Shown: in pieces, positions 39,667-49,371 of the stretch
How positions within the stretch are numbered: position 1 is the stretch's first letter
How the letters are laid out: the number at the start of each line of letters is the position of its first letter
DNA from: Candidatus Gastranaerophilales bacterium
GTDB lineage: Bacteria; Cyanobacteriota; Vampirovibrionia; Gastranaerophilales; Gastranaerophilaceae
Assembly: GCA_016282705.1 (NCBI GenBank)
Contig: JAEELO010000006.1
Span: 1-64,000, forward strand
Length of the DNA: 64,000 nucleotides
Direction of reading: 5' to 3'
Translations under genes and position numbers: made by a program
Notes under the pieces: generated by a model
Told to the model about the DNA's origin: nothing
Seen by the model: only the letters and a program-made list of their open reading frames with translations
Database searches by the model: none

Positions 39667-42324
39667 ATGAGTTTAGGAGTATTTTCTGATTTCGCTACGC
39701 GTCCGAGTGCTAACAGTCCGATTACAAGTAAGGAAGTTGAACAAAAACAGGCTGTAACTGTTAATGTTCCTGCAAAAAAAACTTTTGCCGAAACTGTTAA
39801 AACAGTTGCACCAATTGTTATTCCTTTAGTCGCAATTCCAATTACTGCAGGTATTACCTACAAACTCTCCACAAAAAGTGTTGCAGGATTAAAAAATGAA
39901 ATGCAGGCTTTAACAAAAGAATTAGCAAATCTGAAAATACAACAAGAAAAACAATCACAAGTACTCGCAGATACTCTAAAAAAACAAGCTGCAAAAAATA
40001 AAAAAGCAAATGCTCAAATTTGGTCTGCTTTATTAGCTGCAGCCGGTTTAACAGGTTCATATAAAGCAGGGAAACTTTCTAAAGATGATAAAAAGGAAGT
40101 TGCACAGAAATTAGGAAACAGAGTATCTGATATAGATGCTCGTTCATCAAGTGCATTAAGCAGCGCTGAGCAGTCAGTAGCATTAACAGGTAACAGTCTT
40201 GGAAGGAAATATACAGTGAACATCAATGGTGTTCAGCTTCTTCAAAATACTAATGTTTTGACCAGAAATACACAAAAATATGATAAAGCTATTGAGACCA
40301 TTAAATCAGCTGCTCCTAAAAGGTTGTATGAAGCACCTGATAGTATGCCGTTAACTGTTGAACATCCGACAATATGGTCTGTTACATCTGAGTTTGCTCC
40401 GATAAAAGAAGGAGGATTGGGTTCAGTTCCTGTTGAAGTGCAAAACAATGTTACTAAGCTTGGTATTGATATCCCGAATTTTATTCCAATGTATCAACAA
40501 AAAGGCAGAGCTATATTCAGACAAGAAAATGGTGAATATATTTATACATATAAAAAGGATTTTAAACTCCAAAAAGCTGCAAGTTTTAAAGTAGATACAT
40601 ATCAAAATGGAAAAGCAAAAACCGAAGAAGTCGAAGTATATGTTCATAATTCCAGAGATAAAGACGGAAAAAATAAACAATTGATATTTATTAAAAATGA
40701 TAACTATTTTAACGGTACTATATATCAAACAAGTGAAAAGACAGAAGAACCGGAAAAATTTGCATTTTTCTCTAAGGCTGTTTATGAACTTGCAAAAGCA
40801 AAAGAAGATTTAAATAGTGTTAAAGATTTAAATATTGTTGATAAAGAAGCATTTGATTCTATAAAAGCTCCTGATGCATTTATGTTGAATGATTGGCAGG
40901 CATCTCCAATTGCTGCACTGGCACGCTATAAAGCTCCGATGGAAAATGCATACGATCAGCTTTCTGATGAAGCTGCAAAAAAACTTGCTAATATGAAAAT
41001 TATAACAATCGGGCATAATGCTATGTATCAAGGTTCTACAAGAGATAATAATGATAACGCTCAAAGAAAAGATTCAACAACAAATATTTTGAATACTTTA
41101 TTTGACAATTTTGCATATGATATAGTTAGTAATTCAGTAACAGGTGCATCTGCAACTAATCCTGCAGATAATGGTTTAAAAAATTTAGATAATGTATTGT
41201 TATTAAATTCTCATGACCCATACTCTAATCATACAAATTTATTGAACATGGGTATTTGTTTGAGCGATTACTTCCATCCTGTTTCTCAAAATTATGCACA
41301 AGAAATTATTTCAGACGATCATAAAGAACTTGCAGGTGAGTTAAGATGGGCTTTAAACCAAAAAAATAATTCCGGTTCTTTAGTCGGAATTATTAATGGT
41401 AATGATTTTAATAACTTGTCAATTGAAGCAAAAGCTCAGCAAATTAAAAACATGACAGGATTGGATTTTGAAACATATAATAAAAAATCTGATATTGATG
41501 ATGTAATGAAAGCTCGTCAAGCTAATAAAATTAATTTTTATAACAATTATATTATTCCGTTTACTTTGAAGAATGATTCTTCAAATAAAGATGAAAAAGT
41601 TGAATCAGTTCGCCAATTATCTAAACGTTTGGAATGTGTAGATAAAGGCGGTAATACAAAATTACCTGCCTTATCCGATTCTGTTCTTGCAGAAACTCCG
41701 ATAATAACATCTGTCGGCAGACTTGTTTCTCAAAAAGGCATAGGTGTTATGACTGAGGCTATTAATATGTTAATGAAGAATTGGGATAAAGATTTTCCTT
41801 CCAAACCAAAACCAATATTCTATTTAGCCGGTGAAGATGCTGAAGGCGGTACACAAAGAGCTTATATTGAAGACTTAAAAAATAATAAATTATCAAAAGA
41901 AGATTCAAACAGAATTGTATTCGGTCACGGATTTGCACCAATGGCCGCATTGATGGCTGCATCTGATTTCTTCCTTTTACCAAGTATATTTGAACCTTGC
42001 GGTTTAACACAAGGTGAGTCGTTTGCAGTAGCAACACCCGTTATAGGAAGTGCTGTCGGAGGTATTGTAGATACAGTTAATCGTGACGGAAAACAAAACG
42101 GAATTTTAACTGATAAAGATAAAAAACTTGATGCTAATGGTTTTTATGAAGCAATGAAAAAAGGTCTTGAAGTGTACTTTAACAATAAAGACCAATATAA
42201 AACAATGGTAAAAGACTCACTTGCAGAAGACTTTAGCTGGATACAAAAAGGTAAACAAGGTCCTGTTTTTGATTATCTTGACAAAATTGGTATAAATAGA
42301 ACAACCCTACCTGATGTTGTTTAA
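39667..42324 (+). CDS. glgA: Glycogen/starch synthase with long N-terminal extension
   Basis: 885 aa; TSEFAPIKEGGLGSVP, HNAMYQGS, GIINGNDFN, SVGRLVSQKGIGVMTEA, FLLPSIFEPCGLTQGESFAVATPVIGSAVGGIVDTV. About 210 aa precede the catalytic domain. Confidence 0.9.
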   Translation: MSLGVFSDFATRPSANSPITSKEVEQKQAVTVNVPAKKTFAETVKTVAPIVIPLVAIPITAGITYKLSTKSVAGLKNEMQALTKELANLKIQQEKQSQVLADTLKKQAAKNKKANAQIWSALLAAAGLTGSYKAGKLSKDDKKEVAQKLGNRVSDIDARSSSALSSAEQSVALTGNSLGRKYTVNINGVQLLQNTNVLTRNTQKYDKAIETIKSAAPKRLYEAPDSMPLTVEHPTIWSVTSEFAPIKEGGLGSVPVEVQNNVTKLGIDIPNFIPMYQQKGRAIFRQENGEYIYTYKKDFKLQKAASFKVDTYQNGKAKTEEVEVYVHNSRDKDGKNKQLIFIKNDNYFNGTIYQTSEKTEEPEKFAFFSKAVYELAKAKEDLNSVKDLNIVDKEAFDSIKAPDAFMLNDWQASPIAALARYKAPMENAYDQLSDEAAKKLANMKIITIGHNAMYQGSTRDNNDNAQRKDSTTNILNTLFDNFAYDIVSNSVTGASATNPADNGLKNLDNVLLLNSHDPYSNHTNLLNMGICLSDYFHPVSQNYAQEIISDDHKELAGELRWALNQKNNSGSLVGIINGNDFNNLSIEAKAQQIKNMTGLDFETYNKKSDIDDVMKARQANKINFYNNYIIPFTLKNDSSNKDEKVESVRQLSKRLECVDKGGNTKLPALSDSVLAETPIITSVGRLVSQKGIGVMTEAINMLMKNWDKDFPSKPKPIFYLAGEDAEGGTQRAYIEDLKNNKLSKEDSNRIVFGHGFAPMAALMAASDFFLLPSIFEPCGLTQGESFAVATPVIGSAVGGIVDTVNRDGKQNGILTDKDKKLDANGFYEAMKKGLEVYFNNKDQYKTMVKDSLAEDFSWIQKGKQGPVFDYLDKIGINRTTLPDVV

Positions 42325-42362
42325 AACTTGCCTAAAAACTTAATATAATTTATCATAATTTT

Positions 42363-44513
42363 ATGACTGAAAATTATAAAAATTTAGTTGATATGGCATA
42401 TAAAATGCATGTTGAAGGTAAGCTCGAAGATGCAAAGGCCGTTTATGAAAAACTTCTTGCTATGAAGCCTGATGATTTGGACGTACAGAGTTTATATGCA
42501 CAATTAAATCTTGCAATGAAAAATTATGATGTTGCATTAGAGTTATTTGAAAGTTTATATGAACAAACTCAATTACCTGATATGATGGTTAATGCGGCAA
42601 AAGTACATTTTTTTAGAAAAGATTATGAAATAGCTGTCAGTTGTATAAATGCAATCCAATATAAAAATCTTGCTGCATTGAGATTACTTGCATTATCCTA
42701 TTCAAAGTTAAATAACGAACCAAAAGCAATTGAAACATATCTTGAATTAATTAAATTACAAGATATAAATTATTCCGATTATCTTAATCTTTCAATCAGT
42801 TATTTAAAAAACAATGAAATGGACAAGGCATTGGAATATGCACAAAAGGCATATTCTTTAAATGAAAAAGATATTAGCGTTAACCTCCAGCTTGCTTCAA
42901 TATATGATAAAAATAATGATTATGAACATGCGTTAAATCATTTACTTTTTGTTTCTCAAGTTAAACCTGATGTAGATTTATTATATAGAATCGGAGTTTT
43001 ATACAAGAAACTAAAAAATGATGAAATGGCAGTTGCATACTTTAATGCAATTCTTGATGTTGATCCTTTCCATAAAAATGCACTATTAAATATTGCTATT
43101 ATATTTAAAAATCATGATAAAAATGTAACTATTGAGATATTTAACAAACTTCTTGAAAAATATCCTGACGACGAACATTTAATTGAACAAATGTTTTTTG
43201 TTTACTTAAAAATGCAAAATTTCAATGAAGCTCTTATTGCAGCGGAAAAATTAATTAATATTAATCCGTTTGAATCAAATTATTTGGTATATGCCGCTGA
43301 TGTTCTGGTTAATTTATTCAGATATGATGAATCTTTGGAATATTATAAAAGGGCATTAGAGTCATATTCAAATCCTGATTATGTTGAATTGCAGATAGCG
43401 TATATATATTCATATACAAACAGAGATGATGAAGCACGTGAAATCTTACATAAACATCTTGATTTAAAAGGAGCCAGAGTTGATTTAGCATTTTTAGAAT
43501 GCCGAAATCGTAATTTGGAAGCTGTGCGTGAGTATATGCATGAACATCTGACAAAGGTTCTTGAAGCTGATGAAATAGATGATAAAGTACATGAAACAAT
43601 TTATGCACTAAAATTAGACAAAAAATTCGGTATTGACCAAGATGTAATTGGTGCATTGAAGGATGAGGGACAAGAATTCATATTAAAGAGACAAAGGGCA
43701 TATCTAGAAAAGAATTTTCATAATAAAGATATTACCGGCAAAAGGGTTTTATTATATTCTAATAACGGTATGGGTGACTTGTTTATGTTTGCGAGATATA
43801 TTCATAGAGTTATTGAAAAAGCCTCAAAAGTTTTAATACAGGTTCCAAATAATTGCCGAAAAATATTTGAAACAAGTTTTCCTCAAGCTGAATTTATAAA
43901 AGATGACATTTTGTTGGAAGATTCCGAATATGATTATTCTTCCAGTGTATTTCAGCTGCTTACAAATTTAGATGTTTCTTTGAATGACATTGAGGGTAAT
44001 GAAGGCTATTTATTTATTGATAATCAAACAATAAAAGAAAAATCAGAATTTGATTTTATGCAAACAAATAAGAAAAAAGTTGGACTTTTCTGGCAGGGAA
44101 ATCCTACATTACTTACTAATCGTTCTATAAAGCTTGAAAAACTAAAACCGTTGTTTGATCTCAATAACATTCAATATTATTCTTTCCAGATTACTAAGAT
44201 TGATTTTGAATCTGAAGAATTAAAACAAGAACTGCCAATTATTGATTTGGCAACACATATAAAAAGTTATGCCGACACTGCCGGATTTTTGAAAAATATT
44301 GACACTCTTGTCACAATAGATACTTCTATTGCAAATTTGGCAGGTGCTATGGGAATTAAAACATATCTATTGCTTCCGTATGCAACTGAATGGCGCTGGT
44401 TTAAAGATTCAGATAAAACTCCTTGGTATGACAGTGTTAAAATATTTAAACAAAAAGTGCCTAATGATTGGGATGAAGTAGTACAAAGAGTAAAAAATGA
44501 ACTTCAGTTATAA
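42363..44513 (+). CDS. TPR protein with C-terminal GT9-like glycosyltransferase domain (paralogue 1)
   Basis: 716 aa; N-terminal TPRs, C-terminal KKVGLFWQGNPTLLTNRSIKLEKLKPLF...TLVTIDTSIANLAGAMGIKTYLLLPYATEWRWF. Confidence 0.85.
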   Translation: MTENYKNLVDMAYKMHVEGKLEDAKAVYEKLLAMKPDDLDVQSLYAQLNLAMKNYDVALELFESLYEQTQLPDMMVNAAKVHFFRKDYEIAVSCINAIQYKNLAALRLLALSYSKLNNEPKAIETYLELIKLQDINYSDYLNLSISYLKNNEMDKALEYAQKAYSLNEKDISVNLQLASIYDKNNDYEHALNHLLFVSQVKPDVDLLYRIGVLYKKLKNDEMAVAYFNAILDVDPFHKNALLNIAIIFKNHDKNVTIEIFNKLLEKYPDDEHLIEQMFFVYLKMQNFNEALIAAEKLININPFESNYLVYAADVLVNLFRYDESLEYYKRALESYSNPDYVELQIAYIYSYTNRDDEAREILHKHLDLKGARVDLAFLECRNRNLEAVREYMHEHLTKVLEADEIDDKVHETIYALKLDKKFGIDQDVIGALKDEGQEFILKRQRAYLEKNFHNKDITGKRVLLYSNNGMGDLFMFARYIHRVIEKASKVLIQVPNNCRKIFETSFPQAEFIKDDILLEDSEYDYSSSVFQLLTNLDVSLNDIEGNEGYLFIDNQTIKEKSEFDFMQTNKKKVGLFWQGNPTLLTNRSIKLEKLKPLFDLNNIQYYSFQITKIDFESEELKQELPIIDLATHIKSYADTAGFLKNIDTLVTIDTSIANLAGAMGIKTYLLLPYATEWRWFKDSDKTPWYDSVKIFKQKVPNDWDEVVQRVKNELQL

Positions 44514-46500
44514 AGAGAAATCTGATTGTGCATACAAATTACATACCCAAAATAAACTTGATGATGCACAAAAATTATATATTGAACTTCTTAATGAAAA
44601 TCCCGATGATGTTAATATTTTAAATTTGCTTGGATTATTATATTTGTCAAAAAACATGCCTGACAAAGCAGTGGAATTTCTTTCAAAAGCTTTTGTTTTA
44701 AACCAATCCGAGTATATATGTACTAATCTTGCAAAAGCATATTATTTTAATAATGAATTTGAAAAATCAGTTAAATTGTATAAACAAGCAATTCAATACG
44801 GTGAAACTGACGATTTATATTATTCTATGGCAATTTCATATAAAAAACTCGGTGATTATACTAATGTTATAAAATGCTATGAAAAAGCTATTGAAATTAA
44901 CCCGAAAAATGTTAATGCGTTATATAATTTATCTTTAGCATATAAACAAATTAATGACTTAAAAAAAGCCTTGTACTATGCCGAAATGTGTTTGGAATTT
45001 AATCAAAATGATGAAGATTTATATTCTTTATTATCAGGTTATTATGAAGATTTCGGTAATTATAATTCTGCTGCATATATGCTCGAACAGGCTTATGAAT
45101 TAAATAAAAACAATTATCTGTATTCATACAACCTTGGAGTTTTATATTCTAGACTTAATGATAGTCAAAAAGCACTTAATTATTATATTAAAGCAATAGA
45201 AATAAACCCAAACTACGTGGAATCTTATGTAAACGCAGCATCATTATTAAAAGGAAAAAATGATAATAAAGCGCTTGATTATTTACTTCAAGCATACAAA
45301 ATAAACAGTAATGATGAAAAAATACTTTTGAGCCTGGCTCAAACATTAAAGGATATGTTTGAAAATGAAAAAAGTTTAGAATTGGTTAATAAAATTATTG
45401 AAAATAATCCAAAATCTGCTGAAGCATATTCTCTTTTAGGTATAAATTATATGGATACGGGTAATTATGAATTAGCTTCTGACGCATATGATATGTCATT
45501 GGAAATATGTCCCAATAATATTAATTATCTTCATGGTAAAGCCATTGTACTAAAGTATCTGGGTAAAGAAGAAGAATCGAAAAAACTTCTTGAATACATT
45601 GTTAAACAAGATAATGCTTCAATACAAAGTATTACCTCATTAGGAATGGCATATTTAACTGAAAAAGACTTTAAAAACGGAATGAGATTGTATAGAAGAC
45701 GTTCTGAAGAAAACAATATGCTTTCAGTATTTAAAGATAAAATTTGGGATTACGGCAAGAAAATTGAGAATAAAGATGTATTAATATACACAAATTGCGG
45801 ATTAGGAGATACTATAATGTATTCTCGTTATATCCCTATTATCGAAAAAAAAGCAAAAAGTGTTACATTACAAACGGATAAAGAGCTTGTGTCTGTTTTA
45901 TCTCACTCATTTCCTAATATTAAAGTAATAAAAAAAGGTGTTAAGCCTGAAAATTATGAAATAGTTGTTCCGATGATGGATATACAACTTGTATTAAATA
46001 TGGACTTTTCTGATATTCCTTATTCAGAAGGTTATATTAAATCTCCACACAAAGATATACCTTTGATTTTAAATACAAACAAGAAAAAAGTTGGATTATT
46101 TTGGCAAGGTAATAAAAAAATATTTAAAAACAGATCTGTTGACTTAGAATATTACCGTCAATTAATTTTAAATAAGAATATTATGTTTTATTCATTTCAA
46201 AAGGATATAGATATCATTGAAACAGATAATTTTATATCATTAAAAAATTATATAAATGATTATTCCGATACTGCAGCATTTCTGTCTAATATTGATATTC
46301 TTATTACTATAGATTCCTCAATTGCTCATATGGCAGGTGCCATAGGTATTAAAACATTTTTACTGCTTCCGTTAGTTGCTGAGTGGAGATGGTTTAAAGA
46401 TGATAAAACAACGCCATGGTATAATAGTGTGGGAATTTTCAGACAAAAAGAAAACGGAAATTGGCAAGAAGTAATAGATCGAGTAAAAAAACAATTATGA
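44497..46500 (+). CDS. TPR protein with C-terminal GT9-like glycosyltransferase domain (paralogue 2)
   Basis: 667 aa; same architecture as the upstream gene (KKKVGLFWQGNKKIFKNRSVDLEYYRQL...ILITIDSSIAHMAGAIGIKTFLLLPLVAEWRWF); 17-nt overlap with it. Confidence 0.85.
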   Translation: MNFSYKEKSDCAYKLHTQNKLDDAQKLYIELLNENPDDVNILNLLGLLYLSKNMPDKAVEFLSKAFVLNQSEYICTNLAKAYYFNNEFEKSVKLYKQAIQYGETDDLYYSMAISYKKLGDYTNVIKCYEKAIEINPKNVNALYNLSLAYKQINDLKKALYYAEMCLEFNQNDEDLYSLLSGYYEDFGNYNSAAYMLEQAYELNKNNYLYSYNLGVLYSRLNDSQKALNYYIKAIEINPNYVESYVNAASLLKGKNDNKALDYLLQAYKINSNDEKILLSLAQTLKDMFENEKSLELVNKIIENNPKSAEAYSLLGINYMDTGNYELASDAYDMSLEICPNNINYLHGKAIVLKYLGKEEESKKLLEYIVKQDNASIQSITSLGMAYLTEKDFKNGMRLYRRRSEENNMLSVFKDKIWDYGKKIENKDVLIYTNCGLGDTIMYSRYIPIIEKKAKSVTLQTDKELVSVLSHSFPNIKVIKKGVKPENYEIVVPMMDIQLVLNMDFSDIPYSEGYIKSPHKDIPLILNTNKKKVGLFWQGNKKIFKNRSVDLEYYRQLILNKNIMFYSFQKDIDIIETDNFISLKNYINDYSDTAAFLSNIDILITIDSSIAHMAGAIGIKTFLLLPLVAEWRWFKDDKTTPWYNSVGIFRQKENGNWQEVIDRVKKQL

Positions 46501-47873
46501 ATATTTCTGATGAATATACTGTAAAAATTGAAAAATTGATTAATGAAGGCGCTGGTATAGCCAGAATTGACGGCGTCCCTGTTTTTATTGAAAATTCTTG
46601 TCCAAATGATGTATTAAAAATAAAAATTACAAAAAAAAATAAAAATTATTATATTGGTGAAATTATTGAAATAATTGAAAAAACGAACTATAGAGTTAAT
46701 CCTGTATGTGCTCTGAGTAAAATCTGCGGAAGCTGTAATTGGCTTCATATTGATTATTCCGAGCAATTAAAACAGAAGAAAAATATAGTTTATGAAACCA
46801 TAAAAAATATTTCGGGAATTGATATAAATGTATCTGAAACTCTACCGTCAGACAAGATTACTGAATATAGATGTAAAGTGCAAATTCCGATACAACAGAC
46901 AAAAGTTTCAAAGCGTATTTTATCAGGATATTATAAAAGAAATTCTCATGAATTAATTAATATAAAATATTGTCCTATGCAGCCTAAGATAATTAACGAA
47001 ATAGCTGAATATATCAAAACAACTGCACAAGAATTCGGTATTTCGGGTTATGATGAAAAGAATAACAGCGGATTATTACGACATATTATTTTCCGCATTT
47101 CTTCCGATGAAAAGAATTTATTAATAATATTTGTTTTAAATTCAGATGTTGTTCCTGCAAAATTAAAAAAATTATCTGAAGATTTAATTTCAAAATATCC
47201 GATTATAAAAGGAATATGTGCTAATTTTAATACATTAAAAACTAATGTTATTTTAGGAAATAATACTCAAACTATACTTGGTCAAGATTATTATATAGAA
47301 CAGCTTGATGATATGAAATATAAAATTTCCGCAAACAGTTTTTTTCAAATAAATCCGTTATGTGCAAAGAAAATTTTTAATAAAGTAAAATCAATAATAA
47401 CTGATAAGTGCGAAAATCCCGTTATATTGGATGCATATTCAGGAGTATCTTCATTCGGTATTTGGTTATCTTCAATAGCAAAAGAAGTAATATCTGTCGA
47501 AGAGTCAAAAAGCTCCACTAATGATGCAATAGAAAATATAAAATTAAACAATATCAATAATTTAAAAATTATTAACGGAGATGCAGCAAAAGAATTTAAC
47601 AATTTGATATCACAAAACATTAAATTTGATGTTTCTCTTGTTGACCCTCCAAGAAAGGGATGCAGCGAACAATCAATAGAATTTCTTAATAAATTAACAA
47701 AAAAATATATTGTTTATATAAGCTGTAATCCTGCTACGCTTGCAAGAGATATAAAATTGCTTTTAAAGCATTCCTTTAAACCAATATATATTCAACCTGT
47801 TGATATGTTTCCAAATACATATCATATTGAAACAATTGCACTTTTAGAAAGAGATAGTAATTATGTCATTTAA
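46497..47873 (+). CDS. 23S rRNA (uracil-5-)-methyltransferase, RlmD/RlmCD (RumA)-type
   Basis: TRAM domain; CALSKICGSCNWLHI; SFFQINPLCAKKIF; DPPRKGCS; YISCNPATLARDI. ATGA overlap with the preceding stop supports a start at 46497. Confidence 0.92.
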   Translation: MNISDEYTVKIEKLINEGAGIARIDGVPVFIENSCPNDVLKIKITKKNKNYYIGEIIEIIEKTNYRVNPVCALSKICGSCNWLHIDYSEQLKQKKNIVYETIKNISGIDINVSETLPSDKITEYRCKVQIPIQQTKVSKRILSGYYKRNSHELINIKYCPMQPKIINEIAEYIKTTAQEFGISGYDEKNNSGLLRHIIFRISSDEKNLLIIFVLNSDVVPAKLKKLSEDLISKYPIIKGICANFNTLKTNVILGNNTQTILGQDYYIEQLDDMKYKISANSFFQINPLCAKKIFNKVKSIITDKCENPVILDAYSGVSSFGIWLSSIAKEVISVEESKSSTNDAIENIKLNNINNLKIINGDAAKEFNNLISQNIKFDVSLVDPPRKGCSEQSIEFLNKLTKKYIVYISCNPATLARDIKLLLKHSFKPIYIQPVDMFPNTYHIETIALLERDSNYVI

Positions 47874-49359
47874 TTCAATAAATTTTTTAATATTTTTACC
47901 TGTAGTAATATTGGTTACATTTATTATACCCAAGAAATTCCGGTATATTTGGTTATTAATTGCCAGTTATTTCTTCTATATGAGCTGGAATGCAAAATAT
48001 TCAATATTGATTTTATCTGCAACAGTAATATCCTACTTTACGGCGGTTTTTATTTCAAAAATTAATGATTCTGCCTTGCCTGATAATAAGAAAATTTTTA
48101 ATAAAAAGATTTCTTTATTTATATCTATAGCAGCAATCATTTCTGTTTTAGTATTTTTTAAATATTCTAATTTTATTATAGAAATTATTTCATACTTGTC
48201 AGCATTACTACATATTGATTTTTCAATTAAAAAATTTGATATACTTTTGCCGGTTGGTATCTCTTTTTATACATTCCAAACTGTGGGATATATCATTGAT
48301 GTATATAGAAATGAAATAAAAGCCGAGTCTAACTTCTTTAAATATGCTTTATTTGTTTCATTTTTTCCACAATTAGTTGCTGGTCCTATTGAACGTGCAA
48401 AAAATATTCTCTTTCAATTAAATGATATAGAAAAACCTAAATATGAAAATTTAAAGACCGGATTTTTATTAATATTATGGGGATTCTTTTTAAAAATTGT
48501 AATTGCAGACAGAATATCAATTTTTGTTGATACGGTTTATGCGGATACAAATCTGTTTTGCGGGTGGTATATAATTATTGCAACTGTTTTATTTGCTTTT
48601 CAAATATACTGTGATTTTTATGGATACTCAGTTATTGCGCTTGGTTCGGCTAAAATGTTGAATATAAAAATTATGGATAACTTTAATGCTCCGTATTTAG
48701 CATTAAATGTTTCTGATTTCTGGAGAAAATGGCATATTTCGTTAACATCATGGTTATTTGATTATATATATAAACCTTTAGGCGGTAATAAAAAAGGCAA
48801 GCTCAGAAAATATATTAATATTTTGATTGTCTTTTTAATTAGCGGAATATGGCATGGTGCTTCATTCTCCTTTGTGGTTTGGGGTGGTTTAAACGGTTTA
48901 TATTTGATTTTAGAAGATTTAACAAAAACTTTGAGAGAAAATATTCTAAAAATATTTAGAATCAATAAAGATAATATTTCCCACAAAATATTGCAATGCA
49001 TTTTAATTTTTATACTGATTGATATTACTTGGATATTTTTTAGAGCAAAAAGTCTATCCAATGCAGTTGATATTATAAATAATATTTTCACTTCAAACAA
49101 TATATCGATTTTATTTGATGGCTCATTGTTTAATTGCGGTTTGGATGCACCTAATTTTGTGTTATTAATTGTTTCATTATTAATATTATTTATTTCTGAT
49201 TTACTAAAAAATAATAATATTATTATTAGTGAAATTATATTAAAACAGGACTTATGGTTTAAATATCTCGCAATTATATTTATAATATTTTTTATTTTAA
49301 TATTTGGTATGTGGGGTAACTTATATAATCATTCTCAATTTATTTATTTTCAATTTTAA
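47863..49359 (+). CDS. MBOAT-family O-acyltransferase (AlgI-like)
   Basis: 498 aa; LLPVGISFYTFQTVGYIIDVYR, PQLVAGPIERA, DFWRKWHISLTSWLFDYIYKPLGGNKKG, GIWHGASFSFVVWG. Confidence 0.94.
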   Translation: MSFNSINFLIFLPVVILVTFIIPKKFRYIWLLIASYFFYMSWNAKYSILILSATVISYFTAVFISKINDSALPDNKKIFNKKISLFISIAAIISVLVFFKYSNFIIEIISYLSALLHIDFSIKKFDILLPVGISFYTFQTVGYIIDVYRNEIKAESNFFKYALFVSFFPQLVAGPIERAKNILFQLNDIEKPKYENLKTGFLLILWGFFLKIVIADRISIFVDTVYADTNLFCGWYIIIATVLFAFQIYCDFYGYSVIALGSAKMLNIKIMDNFNAPYLALNVSDFWRKWHISLTSWLFDYIYKPLGGNKKGKLRKYINILIVFLISGIWHGASFSFVVWGGLNGLYLILEDLTKTLRENILKIFRINKDNISHKILQCILIFILIDITWIFFRAKSLSNAVDIINNIFTSNNISILFDGSLFNCGLDAPNFVLLIVSLLILFISDLLKNNNIIISEIILKQDLWFKYLAIIFIIFFILIFGMWGNLYNHSQFIYFQF

Positions 49360-49371
49360 AAGGACTATTTT

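Noticed and set aside
43318-43656. 112-aa minus-strand His/Leu-rich ORF
   Set aside because: Antisense shadow of the TPR region of the 716-aa CDS.
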